In this document: positions 32,791 through 40,912 of the stretch, one piece after another
Position numbering within the stretch: the first letter of the stretch is position 1
Layout: every line of letters starts with the position of its first letter
Source: Cacconaster sp045599325
GTDB lineage: Bacteria; Bacteroidota; Bacteroidia; Bacteroidales; UBA932
Direction of reading: 5' to 3'
Length of the DNA: 44,926 bases
Assembly: GCA_045599325.1 (NCBI GenBank)
Contig: JAZRVT010000007.1
Coordinates: forward strand, 1 to 44,926
The notes under the pieces: generated by a model
Told to the model about the DNA's origin: nothing
What the model saw: the letters and a program-made list of their open reading frames with translations, nothing else
Database searches by the model: none
Program-made: the position numbers and the translations under genes

Positions 32791-34251
32791 TTATTTGAGA
32801 GGAGCATCCTCAAGAGCGGCGACGATGAAATTCCACCATTTCTCCACTGAAGGGATGTAGCAGCGCTCGTCAGGAGAGTGAGGCGACTTGAGGGTAGGGC
32901 CGCAGGAGATCATATCCCACTGAGGGTATGCACCTCCGAAGATGCCGCACTCAAGGCCTGCGTGGATTGCCATAACAGCCGGTTCCTTGCCGTAGAGCTT
33001 CATATACTGGGCCTTCATAGTCTTCAGGATAGGGGAATCCATGTTAGGCGACCATCCTGAGTAGCCTCCGTCAAACATAACCTTCGCTCCGGCGAGCTCG
33101 AATGCTGCGCGGACGGCCTCGGCGAGGTCTTCCTTGAGGGAATCTGTGGCACCTCTGAGGAGCGTGTTGACAGTGATGGTATCCTCGTTGGTCTTGACGA
33201 TTGCGAGGTTGTTGGAAGTGTCCACAAGGTTGTCCATCTCGAGGCTCAAGCGGTCAACGGCGTTAGGGCAGGCGTAGATGGACTTGATCAGTTTCGCGCC
33301 GGTGTTACCTGCGATGACATTCTTGAAATTGCCTTTTGCAGGGGCAATGGTGATGGAGACGTTAGGGTCGATTCTGGCAAGCTCGCTCTTTATGGTTGAG
33401 AGTGTCTCTTCAACAATCTTTGACGCAGCGTTCTCTTTATCAGCAGGGATGGCGATGACTGCCTCGGCTTCGCGAGGGATTGCATTGCGCATATTTCCGC
33501 CGTTGAAGCTGATGAGTTTGCCCTTGATGTCGCGAACCATAGGGAGGAGGACTCTCGCCATCACCTTGTTGGCGTTGCCGCGGCCCTCGTTGATCTCCAT
33601 TCCGGAGTGGCCTCCGCGGAGACCGGTGACGATGACTTTGTAAGCCTTGTAGCCTTCCGGCTTCGGAGCTTTCTTGTATTTGAAGGTGACGTTTGCGTCG
33701 AGACCGCCTGCGCAGCCGACATAGAGTTCACCCTCTGTCTCCGAGTCGAGGTTGAGAAGGATCTCACCCTTGAGCACATCCGGCTTGAGAGCCTTTGCGC
33801 CGACCATCCTGGTCTCCTCGTCAACTGTGAAGAGAGCTTCGATCGGACCGTGCTTGATGGTCTTTGACTCGAGCACGCTCATAGCTGCAGCGACTCCGAG
33901 GCCGTCGTCAGCGCCGAGGGTCGTGCCGCAGGCATACACCCATTCTCCGTCCACTATGCGGGTCTGGATAGGGTCTTTTGTGAAATCGTGGACTTTGTCG
34001 TTGTTCTTCTGAGGTACCATATCCATATGGGCCTGGAGGACGATGCCCTTGCGGTTCTCCATACCTTTTGTGGCAGGCTTGCGGATGATGACGTTGCCGC
34101 ATTCATCCTGGAATGACTCGAGTCCGAGATCTTTTCCGAATTTGACGAGATACTTCGCCACCTTTGCGGTGTGTCCTGACGGACGTGGAATCTGTGTGAG
34201 AGCGTAGAAATTATTCCATACGTTCTTCGGTTCAAGTTTGCGGATTGGCAT
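32791..34251 (-). CDS. pepD: Aminoacyl-histidine dipeptidase (M20 family)
   Basis: PepD is a dinuclear zinc dipeptidase of the M20 family that cleaves Xaa-His and other dipeptides. The protein is 486 residues, normal length. Ligand motifs are present: LQAHMDMVPQ, LGADDGLGVA, DEETRMVGA and LNLDSETEGELYVGCAGG. The lid (dimerisation) domain contains GLRGGHSGMEINEGRGN, and HAGLECGIFGG is the C-terminal motif. No signal peptide is present, so it is cytoplasmic. It follows the DUF4831 gene by 21 bases and is probably co-transcribed with it. Confidence 0.95.
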   Translation of the reverse strand: MPIRKLEPKNVWNNFYALTQIPRPSGHTAKVAKYLVKFGKDLGLESFQDECGNVIIRKPATKGMENRKGIVLQAHMDMVPQKNNDKVHDFTKDPIQTRIVDGEWVYACGTTLGADDGLGVAAAMSVLESKTIKHGPIEALFTVDEETRMVGAKALKPDVLKGEILLNLDSETEGELYVGCAGGLDANVTFKYKKAPKPEGYKAYKVIVTGLRGGHSGMEINEGRGNANKVMARVLLPMVRDIKGKLISFNGGNMRNAIPREAEAVIAIPADKENAASKIVEETLSTIKSELARIDPNVSITIAPAKGNFKNVIAGNTGAKLIKSIYACPNAVDRLSLEMDNLVDTSNNLAIVKTNEDTITVNTLLRGATDSLKEDLAEAVRAAFELAGAKVMFDGGYSGWSPNMDSPILKTMKAQYMKLYGKEPAVMAIHAGLECGIFGGAYPQWDMISCGPTLKSPHSPDERCYIPSVEKWWNFIVAALEDAPLK

Positions 34252-34272
34252 AGCTGTATGATTTATTGTTTG

Positions 34273-35307
34273 TTATTTCGAAATCAGAACGTTGAGAGGA
34301 TAGGTGCACTCCTGGCCCATCTGATAGACCGGGACCCTGCTCTCCGCGAGGACCTTGCCGTCCTGGGAAAGCCTGCAGAGCACTACTGCCGGCACCCTGT
34401 AGTGGACTGCGAGTGTCTCGCGGCCCTTGTCGCCCGCTGACTCTATTCCGGAGAGTTCCTCGGGGATGAATTCAAGCACCACTGCCTTGCCGTCGGACTG
34501 CGAGCCTGACACCAGCCCCTGTGAAGGGGAGATGCGGAATGCCGTGCACTTCCTCTCATCCGGACCCGGCACGATGTCGAAAGCTTTCCTGACAATTGAA
34601 ATGTCGCTTGCGCCGTAGAAGAGGCTCAGATATTTCTCCTCGAGCCTTGTGATCTCATCGATGGCGGCCTGCAGTGCTTCGCCGCTGAAGGTTGCGTCGG
34701 TGTCGCCGGTTGCTATCTGCTGGCGTTTTTCGCGCAGGCTGAAGATAACTGCAGCGGCGTCGCCGGCCTTGCGGTCGAGCGATTTTTCAACCACATTATC
34801 CTGGCTTACAGGGACCTTCTGATAGCCTTCGTCCGTGGCCACGGCCTTGTAGAGGGTGGTTGACTCGGTGCCGAGGTTGCCTTCAGGGTCAATGCCCTCC
34901 CAACGTTCGGCTCCGGCCTGCGGAGTGAATCTCCAGGAAGTGCCCTGGCCAGTGAACGAACCCGGGACTGCGACCAGCCCCTGGCTGCAGAACTGGAAGA
35001 AATTGATGGAGGATTTCTCGGGGATCGTCACCGCATAGCGGTACTGAGGGTCGGACTCTGTGAAAGGGACCATATCTATCTTGTCGAGCCTGTAGGTGGT
35101 TTCGCTTGATGTGCGGGCTGCCACACCGAGATATTTCTGGGCGTACTGCGCATATGGACCTGCTGTGAAGGCTTCGCGCTGGGCCTCGACTGTGAGGCGG
35201 ATGACTGTCTGTGGAAGGCTGTAGACAACAGAACCTGCCGGCTGGCCTTGAGCGGAGGCAGAAAGCGCAAGAAGAAGCGCTGCTGCGCATAGAATGCTTT
35301 TTCTCAT
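34273..35307 (-). CDS. Exported DUF4831-family protein
   Basis: A 344-residue protein with a signal peptide (ending LSASAQG). The segment VVYSLPQTVIRLTVEAQ followed by AGPYAQYAQKYLGV is what I associate with DUF4831, a Bacteroidota-specific family of unknown function. The rest is beta-rich with no catalytic motif visible. It has its own -7 box (35340-35347) and precedes pepD. Confidence 0.8.
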   Translation of the reverse strand: MRKSILCAAALLLALSASAQGQPAGSVVYSLPQTVIRLTVEAQREAFTAGPYAQYAQKYLGVAARTSSETTYRLDKIDMVPFTESDPQYRYAVTIPEKSSINFFQFCSQGLVAVPGSFTGQGTSWRFTPQAGAERWEGIDPEGNLGTESTTLYKAVATDEGYQKVPVSQDNVVEKSLDRKAGDAAAVIFSLREKRQQIATGDTDATFSGEALQAAIDEITRLEEKYLSLFYGASDISIVRKAFDIVPGPDERKCTAFRISPSQGLVSGSQSDGKAVVLEFIPEELSGIESAGDKGRETLAVHYRVPAVVLCRLSQDGKVLAESRVPVYQMGQECTYPLNVLISK

Positions 35308-35339
35308 CTTTTCCTTATTTGTGTCTGATAAGTATCTTA

Positions 35340-35347
35340 CAAATATA
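35340..35347 (-). promoter_or_regulatory. Predicted -7 box of the DUF4831-pepD unit
   Basis: The minus strand reads TATATTTG, matching TAnnTTTG, 32 bases upstream of the start codon. Confidence 0.5.
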
Positions 35348-35372
35348 GGAAAAATTAGTTGAAAAGTGAAAT

Positions 35373-36329
35373 TTAGAGGCGAAGCCTGATTCCCAGGGAG
35401 ACAGAGTTGGCGAACCCGTCGTGGTCCAGGAACCCGCGGCTGTAGCAGAGAGCGATGCCGAGAGCCCCTGTGTCAACAGAGAGCGAGATGTCCGCGCCTG
35501 CGTCAAACAGCCCCTCTTTCAGAATAAGTCCACCCCACAGGCCGGCCCTGCATCGCAGTGAAGCCTTCGGCCCGAACCCGCAGATGCGCCTTTCGTAGCC
35601 CACAGGAACCTGCAGCAGATATCTGCGGAGCGGGTCGCTGTCCAGCAGCCCCGGAGCTCTGCCGCCGGCAGCCGTCAGGCCGAGGGACGCACAGAGTGCT
35701 GATTTCTCTGACAGGTTGCGCCGTACTCTGGCAGCTGCTCCCCAGCCGGGCAGCGGGGATCTCTTCAAGGCTCCGCTGCCCGAAAGGAATGAGATGTTGC
35801 CTGAAACCGATACTTCAGGCTGCCATTCGGGAAGCGGTTTCTCCACTTTGCCGTCCAGCGTCTGCAGCCAGCTGTCAGAAACCTCAGCGTCAGGCGCTGC
35901 CGGGAACCGATCCAGAAACTTGATGAATGTCTGTGCGTCGCATCCGCCCGTCATCACGCTGACAGAGTCCTGCGCCGCGTTGAAGAGGGCGAAGAAAGGC
36001 ACAGCCCTCTGATAGCCTATCGAGGCGAAACGCTCCGCCACGAGGGCTCCGTCAAAGGTGTCGATGTCCAGAATCACGACATTCCGCCTGCCGAGCGCTC
36101 CGGCGACTGCCGGGTCCTTGAATACAGCCTGCTTCATCGCGTGGCACGGCTGGCACCATTCCGCGGTCAGCATCACCAGCACGGGTCTGGTGGTGTCCGC
36201 CACGAAACGGCCGGGCAGGAGAGCACGCTCCTGCGGTTCCTGGCCGCTAAGGCCTGAGGCTGACAATGGCCCCGGCAGCAGCAGGACTGCGGCCAGAGCC
36301 ATTGTGACAAACCGTAGAGCGCGGTCCAT
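35373..36329 (-). CDS. Exported thioredoxin domain fused to a small beta-barrel-like domain
   Basis: A 318-residue protein. The signal peptide is followed by a thioredoxin fold at about 40-145 with the redox motif AEWCQPCHAM (Cys59/Cys62) and the cis-Pro segment QRAVPFFALF. From about 165 to the end the chain alternates polar and hydrophobic residues as in outer-membrane beta strands (VSVSGNISFLSG, KASLRCRAGLWGGLIL, GALGIALCYSRGF) and ends in SLGIRLRL. I infer a thioredoxin tethered to or plugged into an outer-membrane barrel. It follows a TlpA-like lipoprotein gene by 5 bases, so two extracytoplasmic thioredoxins are made together. Confidence 0.8.
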   Translation of the reverse strand: MDRALRFVTMALAAVLLLPGPLSASGLSGQEPQERALLPGRFVADTTRPVLVMLTAEWCQPCHAMKQAVFKDPAVAGALGRRNVVILDIDTFDGALVAERFASIGYQRAVPFFALFNAAQDSVSVMTGGCDAQTFIKFLDRFPAAPDAEVSDSWLQTLDGKVEKPLPEWQPEVSVSGNISFLSGSGALKRSPLPGWGAAARVRRNLSEKSALCASLGLTAAGGRAPGLLDSDPLRRYLLQVPVGYERRICGFGPKASLRCRAGLWGGLILKEGLFDAGADISLSVDTGALGIALCYSRGFLDHDGFANSVSLGIRLRL

Positions 36330-36334
36330 CGGTG

Positions 36335-36886
36335 TCAGATCGCTTCCAGAAGGGCCTTCATCTCAGCCGCAGTGAAGGCGTATCCGAGATATTTGCCGTC
36401 AGGGTCCACGAGAATGAGTGTCGGAATCCAGTGGAGGTCAAAAGAGGTGTAGTTCGGGTCCTCCTTGCGGTTCGGGGTGAGGTTGCTGACCTGGAGCCAT
36501 TCCATCCCTGATTCAGCGATATAGTTCTTCCAGGCTTCCTCCTCCTTGTCGAAGGAGAGGCTCACGAATTCGATGCCTTTCGGGTGGAATTCAGAATAGA
36601 GTTCCTTGACAGCTGGAATCTCAGCACGGCAGTCAGGACACCAGGATGCCCAGAAATCCACTACCACATAGTTGCCGCGGAGGCTGCTGAGGAGGAAATC
36701 CTCCCCTTCGGGAGTCTTTGCTGAGATGTCGTATGCCTCAGAGCCTTTTTCTATTTTAGGAGCATATTCGCTGAGGTCGATTGTCTCCTCGGTCTTGGTT
36801 TCAGGCGCAGCCTGTTTCTGCTTGTTCTGCCCGCAGCCTGCAATGCAGAGCGCTGCAGCAAGAATGATGATCGGCAGACGTTTCAT
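36335..36886 (-). CDS. TlpA/ResA-like thioredoxin lipoprotein
   Basis: A 183-residue lipoprotein (lipobox CIAGC, Cys18). A peroxiredoxin/TlpA fold starts at about 50: DFWASWCPDCRAEIP with the CPDC pair at 83-86, an inserted helix VKELYSEFHPKG, and the cis-proline in WIPTLILVDPDG near 157. Such proteins reduce disulfides in exported proteins. The operon order is NodB-like lipoprotein, this gene, thioredoxin-barrel protein. Confidence 0.92.
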   Translation of the reverse strand: MKRLPIIILAAALCIAGCGQNKQKQAAPETKTEETIDLSEYAPKIEKGSEAYDISAKTPEGEDFLLSSLRGNYVVVDFWASWCPDCRAEIPAVKELYSEFHPKGIEFVSLSFDKEEEAWKNYIAESGMEWLQVSNLTPNRKEDPNYTSFDLHWIPTLILVDPDGKYLGYAFTAAEMKALLEAI

Positions 36887-36897
36887 ATACTGATAAA

Positions 36898-37719
36898 TTA
36901 GATGAGGTCCTTGAATGTTCCGAAACTGTAGCCCTTCTCCTTCAGCGTGTCGATGATTTCTCCGAGGTGTGTGAAGACGCGGTCTTCATCGGTGCGGCCC
37001 GGATAGACCATTGCGTGCACAAGGATGATGCAGCCGTTGAGACCTGTCTCGCAGGAAGCCTCGTAGTCCCAGATGTTCTGGACGAGCTGTGCTGCCGAGC
37101 AGTAGTTGTCAGCGTCAGGCGCCATCCAGTCGAGGCTGGTCTCGATGCCCTCGGTAGGGTTGCAGAGCTTGTAGCCGAGAGAGCGGAGTCCGTCCGCCGT
37201 CTCCTGGTTGTAGTATTCGTATGGCGGGATCATCCAGGTGAACTGCTCCTTGGTGAGCCCGAACTTCTGGAGTTCCTCTTCCATTCCGGCGATGTCGGTT
37301 GCGAGGGAGTCCTGTGTCACAAGAGTCTTGCTGCGGTCAGCCTCATCGCAGAGGAGGAGGTGGTGGTTGGAGTGTGCAGAGAGATAGTGGCCCTCGTCGA
37401 TGACTCTCTGGATCGGTGCCTGGTAGCGCTCCACGCGGAAGCAGTTGCCGGTAGGGAAGAAGGAACCCTTCACTCCGCGGTCAGCAAGAGTGTCGAGCAC
37501 TGGAACGAGGCCGTCCATATTCTCGAAATAGCCGTCATCGTTGGTGCTGAAATGGCCTGTGAAGACAAGATACACAACTTTCTGCGCGGTGTCCACTCTC
37601 TGGACAACGCCGTACTCGTCGCATACCGGATTGAACACGCTCTCAGCCGCCTTCGGCTGCGCACATCCCGCCACAGCAGCCGCGATGGCGAGGAAAACAA
37701 GAAGTCTTGAAGATTTCAT
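36898..37719 (-). CDS. Polysaccharide deacetylase-like (NodB) lipoprotein
   Basis: A 273-residue lipoprotein (lipobox AVAGC, Cys19). The NodB fold is indicated by STNDDGYF (the Asp-Asp of motif 1), the metal histidines in SAHSNHH (motif 2), and the late ILVHAM segment. Motif 3, usually RPPYG, reads MIPPYEYYN, so its arginine is absent. It may be a metal-dependent deacetylase of a glycan with altered specificity, or a related hydrolase. First gene of the NodB/TlpA/thioredoxin-barrel operon. Confidence 0.8.
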   Translation of the reverse strand: MKSSRLLVFLAIAAAVAGCAQPKAAESVFNPVCDEYGVVQRVDTAQKVVYLVFTGHFSTNDDGYFENMDGLVPVLDTLADRGVKGSFFPTGNCFRVERYQAPIQRVIDEGHYLSAHSNHHLLLCDEADRSKTLVTQDSLATDIAGMEEELQKFGLTKEQFTWMIPPYEYYNQETADGLRSLGYKLCNPTEGIETSLDWMAPDADNYCSAAQLVQNIWDYEASCETGLNGCIILVHAMVYPGRTDEDRVFTHLGEIIDTLKEKGYSFGTFKDLI

Positions 37720-37742
37720 TTAGAATAAAAATTGCTTTTCTT

Positions 37743-37775
37743 TTTGCAAAGTTAGAGAAAAAATATATACCTTTG
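37743..37775 (+). promoter_or_regulatory. Promoter of tRNA-Ala
   Basis: TTTG (37743-37746), 21 bases, then TACCTTTG (37768-37775) form a textbook Bacteroidota promoter 12 bases before the tRNA. Minus-strand TAACTTTG (37747-37754) lies inside it and would serve the NodB-like gene. Confidence 0.7.
37747..37754 (-). promoter_or_regulatory. Predicted -7 box of the NodB-like operon
   Basis: The minus strand reads TAACTTTG, matching TAnnTTTG, 27 bases upstream of the start codon and directly adjoining the -33 box of the tRNA promoter on the other strand. Confidence 0.5.
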
Positions 37776-37787
37776 TCACTGCACTCC

Positions 37788-37860
37788 GGGGGATTAGCTC
37801 AGTTGGTAGAGCACCTGCTTTGCAAGCAGGGGGTCAAGAGTTCGAATCTCTTATTCTCCA
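37788..37860 (+). tRNA. tRNA-Ala (TGC)
   Basis: A complete 73-base cloverleaf. The acceptor stem pairs GGGGGAT with ATTCTCC (two G-U pairs). The D arm is GCTC...GAGC, the anticodon arm CCTGC-TTTGCAA-GCAGG with anticodon TGC, and the T arm AAGAG-TTCGAAT-CTCTT. The discriminator is A and the CCA end is not encoded. A strong promoter precedes it and an intrinsic terminator follows. Confidence 0.96.
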
Positions 37861-37861
37861 C

Positions 37862-38042
37862 AACCAAGAGAACCCGTCATCGCAGATGACGGGTTTTTTG
37901 TTTTGCGCCGTCGAGAGCTTGCTCTCGAAAAGGCGCAAAACAAAAAAACCAGGGTCAAACGCAGTTTGACCGGGTTCTCAAGGTTGTAAGGACCCCGCCG
38001 GGGCGCAAGAGAAAAAGCCGCGCCAGCGGCTTAATCTCTTTA
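37862..38042. repeat. Nest of inverted repeats behind tRNA-Ala
   Basis: The outer arms (AACCAAGAGAACCCG at 37862-37876 and its near reverse complement ending about 37987) enclose several hairpins. The central one has a long stem (TTTTGTTTTGCGCC against its complement across 37900-37945) with inner arms TCGAGAGC/GCTCTCGA. GTCAAAC-GCA-GTTTGAC (37955-37971), CCCC-GCC-GGGG (about 37993-38003) and AGCCGC-GCCA-GCGGCT within 38008-38042 follow. There is no coding frame. Together with the adjoining repeat at 38055-38085 this fills the interval from the tRNA to the hicA promoter. Confidence 0.75.
37871..37899 (+). terminator. Rho-independent terminator of tRNA-Ala
   Basis: AACCCGTCATC (37871-37881), loop GCA, GATGACGGGTT (37885-37895), then a T run. 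It begins 10 bases after the tRNA. It is also the left part of the larger inverted-repeat nest. Confidence 0.85.
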
Positions 38043-38054
38043 TTCCATTTGTCT

Positions 38055-38085
38055 GCTGATGCGGATTTGTTAACGCAGTTTGACC
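38055..38085 (+). repeat. Left copy of 31-bp direct repeat flanking the hicAB island
   Basis: The 31 bases starting GCTGATGCGGAT and ending GCAGTTTGACC match 42011-42041 at 30 of 31 positions (T here, C there). Its TTTG serves as the -33 box of the hicA promoter. A third, partial copy (22 bases identical to 42028-42049) is at 37958-37979. Confidence 0.8.
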
Positions 38086-38111
38086 AAATAATAGAATTTT
38101 AGTTATCTTTG
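38079..38111 (+). promoter_or_regulatory. Promoter of hicAB
   Basis: TTTG (38079-38082), 21 bases, then TATCTTTG (38104-38111), 24 bases before the hicA ATG. The -33 box belongs to the left direct repeat. Confidence 0.65.
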
Positions 38112-38135
38112 TATTGTTCAAAAGATGCTCTTTAT

Positions 38136-38327
38136 ATGACGAAAACAGTACGGGAGGTCATAGACCTATTAGAGGAGAGAGGTTGGATATGCGTCAGAAT
38201 TAAAGGTGATCATCGGATATATTCAAAAATGGGAGCCAGACGGCCAATCGTGGTGCCTGGCAATATGAATGATGAACTGGCGGTCGGAACATTGAAATCC
38301 ATTCTCCGTGAAGCGGGACTTCAATAA
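38136..38327 (+). CDS. hicA: HicA-family mRNA interferase toxin
   Basis: A 63-residue double-stranded RNA-binding-fold toxin that cleaves mRNA. The family core is VIDLLEERGW...RIKGDHRIYSK, with the conserved histidine at residue 26, followed by RRPIVVPGN and the C-terminal helix TLKSILREAGL. I start at MTKTVREV (38136), the usual family length; an in-frame start at 38109 lies inside the promoter. hicB follows after 16 bases, the common toxin-antitoxin order. Confidence 0.92.
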   Translation: MTKTVREVIDLLEERGWICVRIKGDHRIYSKMGARRPIVVPGNMNDELAVGTLKSILREAGLQ

Positions 38328-38343
38328 TGAGTGATTAGAAGAA

Positions 38344-38748
38344 ATGGCACAGATTACGGTAATAATCGAACGCGCGGAAAACAATTTTTCTGCGTATGTT
38401 CAAGAAATTGACGGCATTGCTGCTACGGGCAGGACGGTAGATGAAATCAAGGCTTCCGTCATAGATGCCATAGAGGAGTATATATCAGCCTGCAGCGACC
38501 TCAACAGTGAGATTCCCGCTGTACTTCGGGGACAGTATGAGATCGTTTTTCAGATGGATATTGAGAGTCTTCTGAAAATATACGATGGTATATTCACAAA
38601 ATCCGGACTTGAAAGACTTACCGGAATTAACCAGAAGCAGCTCTGGCATTATGCAAATGGGATTTCTAAACCACGGCAGGCCCAGAAACAGAAAATAGAA
38701 ACAGCTCTCCACCGCTTAGGAAGCGAGCTGATTTCCCTGTCGCTGTAG
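38344..38748 (+). CDS. hicB: HicB-family antitoxin with C-terminal HTH
   Basis: A 134-residue antitoxin. Residues about 1-60 form the HicB partial RNase H fold (ITVIIERAENNFSAYVQEI, TGRTVDEIKASVIDAIEEYI). Residues about 85-125 form a Cro/XRE-type helix-turn-helix (GLERLTGINQKQLWHYANG) that probably binds the hicAB promoter for autoregulation. The pair could stabilise the surrounding AT-richer segment; this is inference. Confidence 0.9.
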   Translation: MAQITVIIERAENNFSAYVQEIDGIAATGRTVDEIKASVIDAIEEYISACSDLNSEIPAVLRGQYEIVFQMDIESLLKIYDGIFTKSGLERLTGINQKQLWHYANGISKPRQAQKQKIETALHRLGSELISLSL

Positions 38749-38821
38749 TTATCCCCAGCCGGTTTTCAAACCTTTCAGGTTCCCTATAATCGAAGGCAAC
38801 GCCGCCCTTGGCCCTGAATTT

Positions 38822-40912
38822 TCAGAAAGAGACAGTGTATTTGAAATTGGGCATTATTGGAATGAGAGAAAGTTGTTTCCATTCCAAAGAACCGGTGTCG
38901 AAGAATAGCAGGAAAGGGTTCTGGCAGTTTAGGGCGTTGAACACTCCGATGGTAATTGAATGACGGTATTTCCTTGTCAGCGTAACATTGTATCCAACAT
39001 CCAACCTTGATGTATGGGGAAGTCTGAGATTGTTTGGGTGGTTGAAGTAATTAATCGTCACAAAGCCATCTGGCAAAGTCGCCTGGAACTTGCCAGATGA
39101 CACGGATTCCCAATTTCCGCTTTGGTATGTAAAGGAAACTGCAAGTTTGTGCTTCGAGTCCTTTTCATCTCTGACCGTATATTCTAAAGAAGAGTTTAAA
39201 ATATGTCTTCTGTCAAATTTCGCGGGGAAGGCCACTCCATTGGCGATGTTAGGGAAAACCCTCTCGCTCTTTGACAGAGTGTAGGAAGATGTCACTCTCA
39301 ATTTATCGTATGAGCAATCATAGTAAAGTTCCAAACCTTTGGAAAATCCGGCGCCGATTTCTATATTATCTTTCCATCCGGCAGCCGCTGCACTGAAGAT
39401 AGCAGAAGCATCCGAGTAGAATATCAGGTTCTTCATATTCTTGTGAAAAGCTCCTGCATTGAGTTTGTGATGTTCCGATTTGAAAAACAATCCTGCATAG
39501 AACTGGCTGGCTTTCTCAGGAAGAATAGAACTTGATGACGGGACTATCAGGTCCATGGACCAGCCTAGAGGAAAACCTTCAAGTGTATGGTAGTATTGGG
39601 ACACATAATCGTATGTTGCTTCTATTCCCACTGGGCCGTAAATGTTCAAATACAAGCGCGTGCTGAATTCAGGGTTAAGTGAATGGAATATCTCTTCATT
39701 GTCAGTTTCAGGATAGTTTATGAAATAGCTGCCCCTTATGCAAGCCATCAGTCCATACCTGTCAGGATTGTCATAATTGTATTGAAGATACGCAGAGGAA
39801 AGAATAACACTGCTGTTGTTTGTTGTGAACGTCTGATTTGGAACGATGAGAATGGTGGATTCAGAGTATTTGGCAGAACCGGGCTGGAATGAAGCGAACT
39901 TTGCATTGATGCCGGATTTGAGTGAGGAGCGGTCTGACAAATAATGGGAGACAGATGTTTTTAATGTTATTTCGTTTATTTGTGTTTGCAGTTTCAGATC
40001 GTTTGTATGTCCTAAGACTACAGCATCCTGCTGTTGCCTGTTGAGGAACCAGTTGAAGGAGGCAGATGATTCAACAGTGGTGCGGTTACTGGTGAATGAG
40101 TGTTTCAGGATGCCCAAAAACGTATTTGTCGCCATCAGTAACTTTGAGTCAGGGGGAAAAATAAAAGCATATCTGTCCACGGTTGAGAATAGTGTGAGGG
40201 ACAAATCGGATTTATTGTTTGGCCGGTAGCCTAGTTTTCCCAAAAAATCGAATGAGACCGGCTTCATCTCAGGAAGAGATGAGGCCTGCCCAATTATTGA
40301 TTTGGCGAGTGAGTATTCAGGGCCCAGGATGGAATAACGTCCTGTGGCAAAAATTGAGAGCTTATCTTTGATAATGGGGGCGGAGATCTCTGCTCCGACA
40401 AACATATTGGATATTGAAGTGTTGAAGTGTTTTGAGGAAAAGTCATTCTCCTTTGTCCTCAAATCCAGGGATGATGCGGTGAGATTCATCTTGTCTCCGT
40501 CGAAGCCGCCAACGGAAAAATCAGCTGACTCGATGGCATTGACTGGGACTGACATTGTCAAGCCCAGGAGATGGCTGTAACCGAACAGCTGGGTTCCGTC
40601 CAGACATACGGCGTTATTGCCCATATTGCCCCCCCTGACATACATTGATGAAAAGCCTTCGGCGCCGGAAGCTACTCCGGGTAGGGTCATCGCGTATTTA
40701 ATGAAATCGCTTTCACCTACAGGGCTTAGCGCTTTGTCAAGAATAAAGCTTGTTTTGGTGTGAAAATAGTTGCCTGGAATTTGATGAAAACCACGTTCGT
40801 ATTTGATAGCAGGCGGAAGAGTGTCTTGAATGTGACCTGTTCCGGCTGGTTGGGCTCTTATGATAGCACAGGGCAATAAAAGCAAAACTATCAGCGGATA
40901 TATGGTTTTCAT
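38822..40912 (-). CDS. TonB-dependent receptor-like outer-membrane protein
   Basis: A 696-residue protein with a signal peptide (ending IIRAQ). The plug domain is seen in FIKYAMTLPGVASGAEGFSS and MYVRGGN...VCLDGTQLF, followed by a large beta-barrel with many aromatic-ended strands and a C-terminal Phe. The N-terminal carboxypeptidase-regulatory-like domain common in this phylum is missing, and no clear TonB box is seen. The upstream DUF4249 gene is its usual partner and overlaps it by one base (TAATG). Codon use is AT-richer than neighbouring operons. Substrate unknown. Confidence 0.88.
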   Translation of the reverse strand: MKTIYPLIVLLLLPCAIIRAQPAGTGHIQDTLPPAIKYERGFHQIPGNYFHTKTSFILDKALSPVGESDFIKYAMTLPGVASGAEGFSSMYVRGGNMGNNAVCLDGTQLFGYSHLLGLTMSVPVNAIESADFSVGGFDGDKMNLTASSLDLRTKENDFSSKHFNTSISNMFVGAEISAPIIKDKLSIFATGRYSILGPEYSLAKSIIGQASSLPEMKPVSFDFLGKLGYRPNNKSDLSLTLFSTVDRYAFIFPPDSKLLMATNTFLGILKHSFTSNRTTVESSASFNWFLNRQQQDAVVLGHTNDLKLQTQINEITLKTSVSHYLSDRSSLKSGINAKFASFQPGSAKYSESTILIVPNQTFTTNNSSVILSSAYLQYNYDNPDRYGLMACIRGSYFINYPETDNEEIFHSLNPEFSTRLYLNIYGPVGIEATYDYVSQYYHTLEGFPLGWSMDLIVPSSSSILPEKASQFYAGLFFKSEHHKLNAGAFHKNMKNLIFYSDASAIFSAAAAGWKDNIEIGAGFSKGLELYYDCSYDKLRVTSSYTLSKSERVFPNIANGVAFPAKFDRRHILNSSLEYTVRDEKDSKHKLAVSFTYQSGNWESVSSGKFQATLPDGFVTINYFNHPNNLRLPHTSRLDVGYNVTLTRKYRHSITIGVFNALNCQNPFLLFFDTGSLEWKQLSLIPIMPNFKYTVSF

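Noticed and set aside
38749..38821. Terminator between hicB and the TonB receptor gene
   Set aside because: Only a 5-bp stem (AACCT/AGGTT) without a T-tract is visible, too weak to call.
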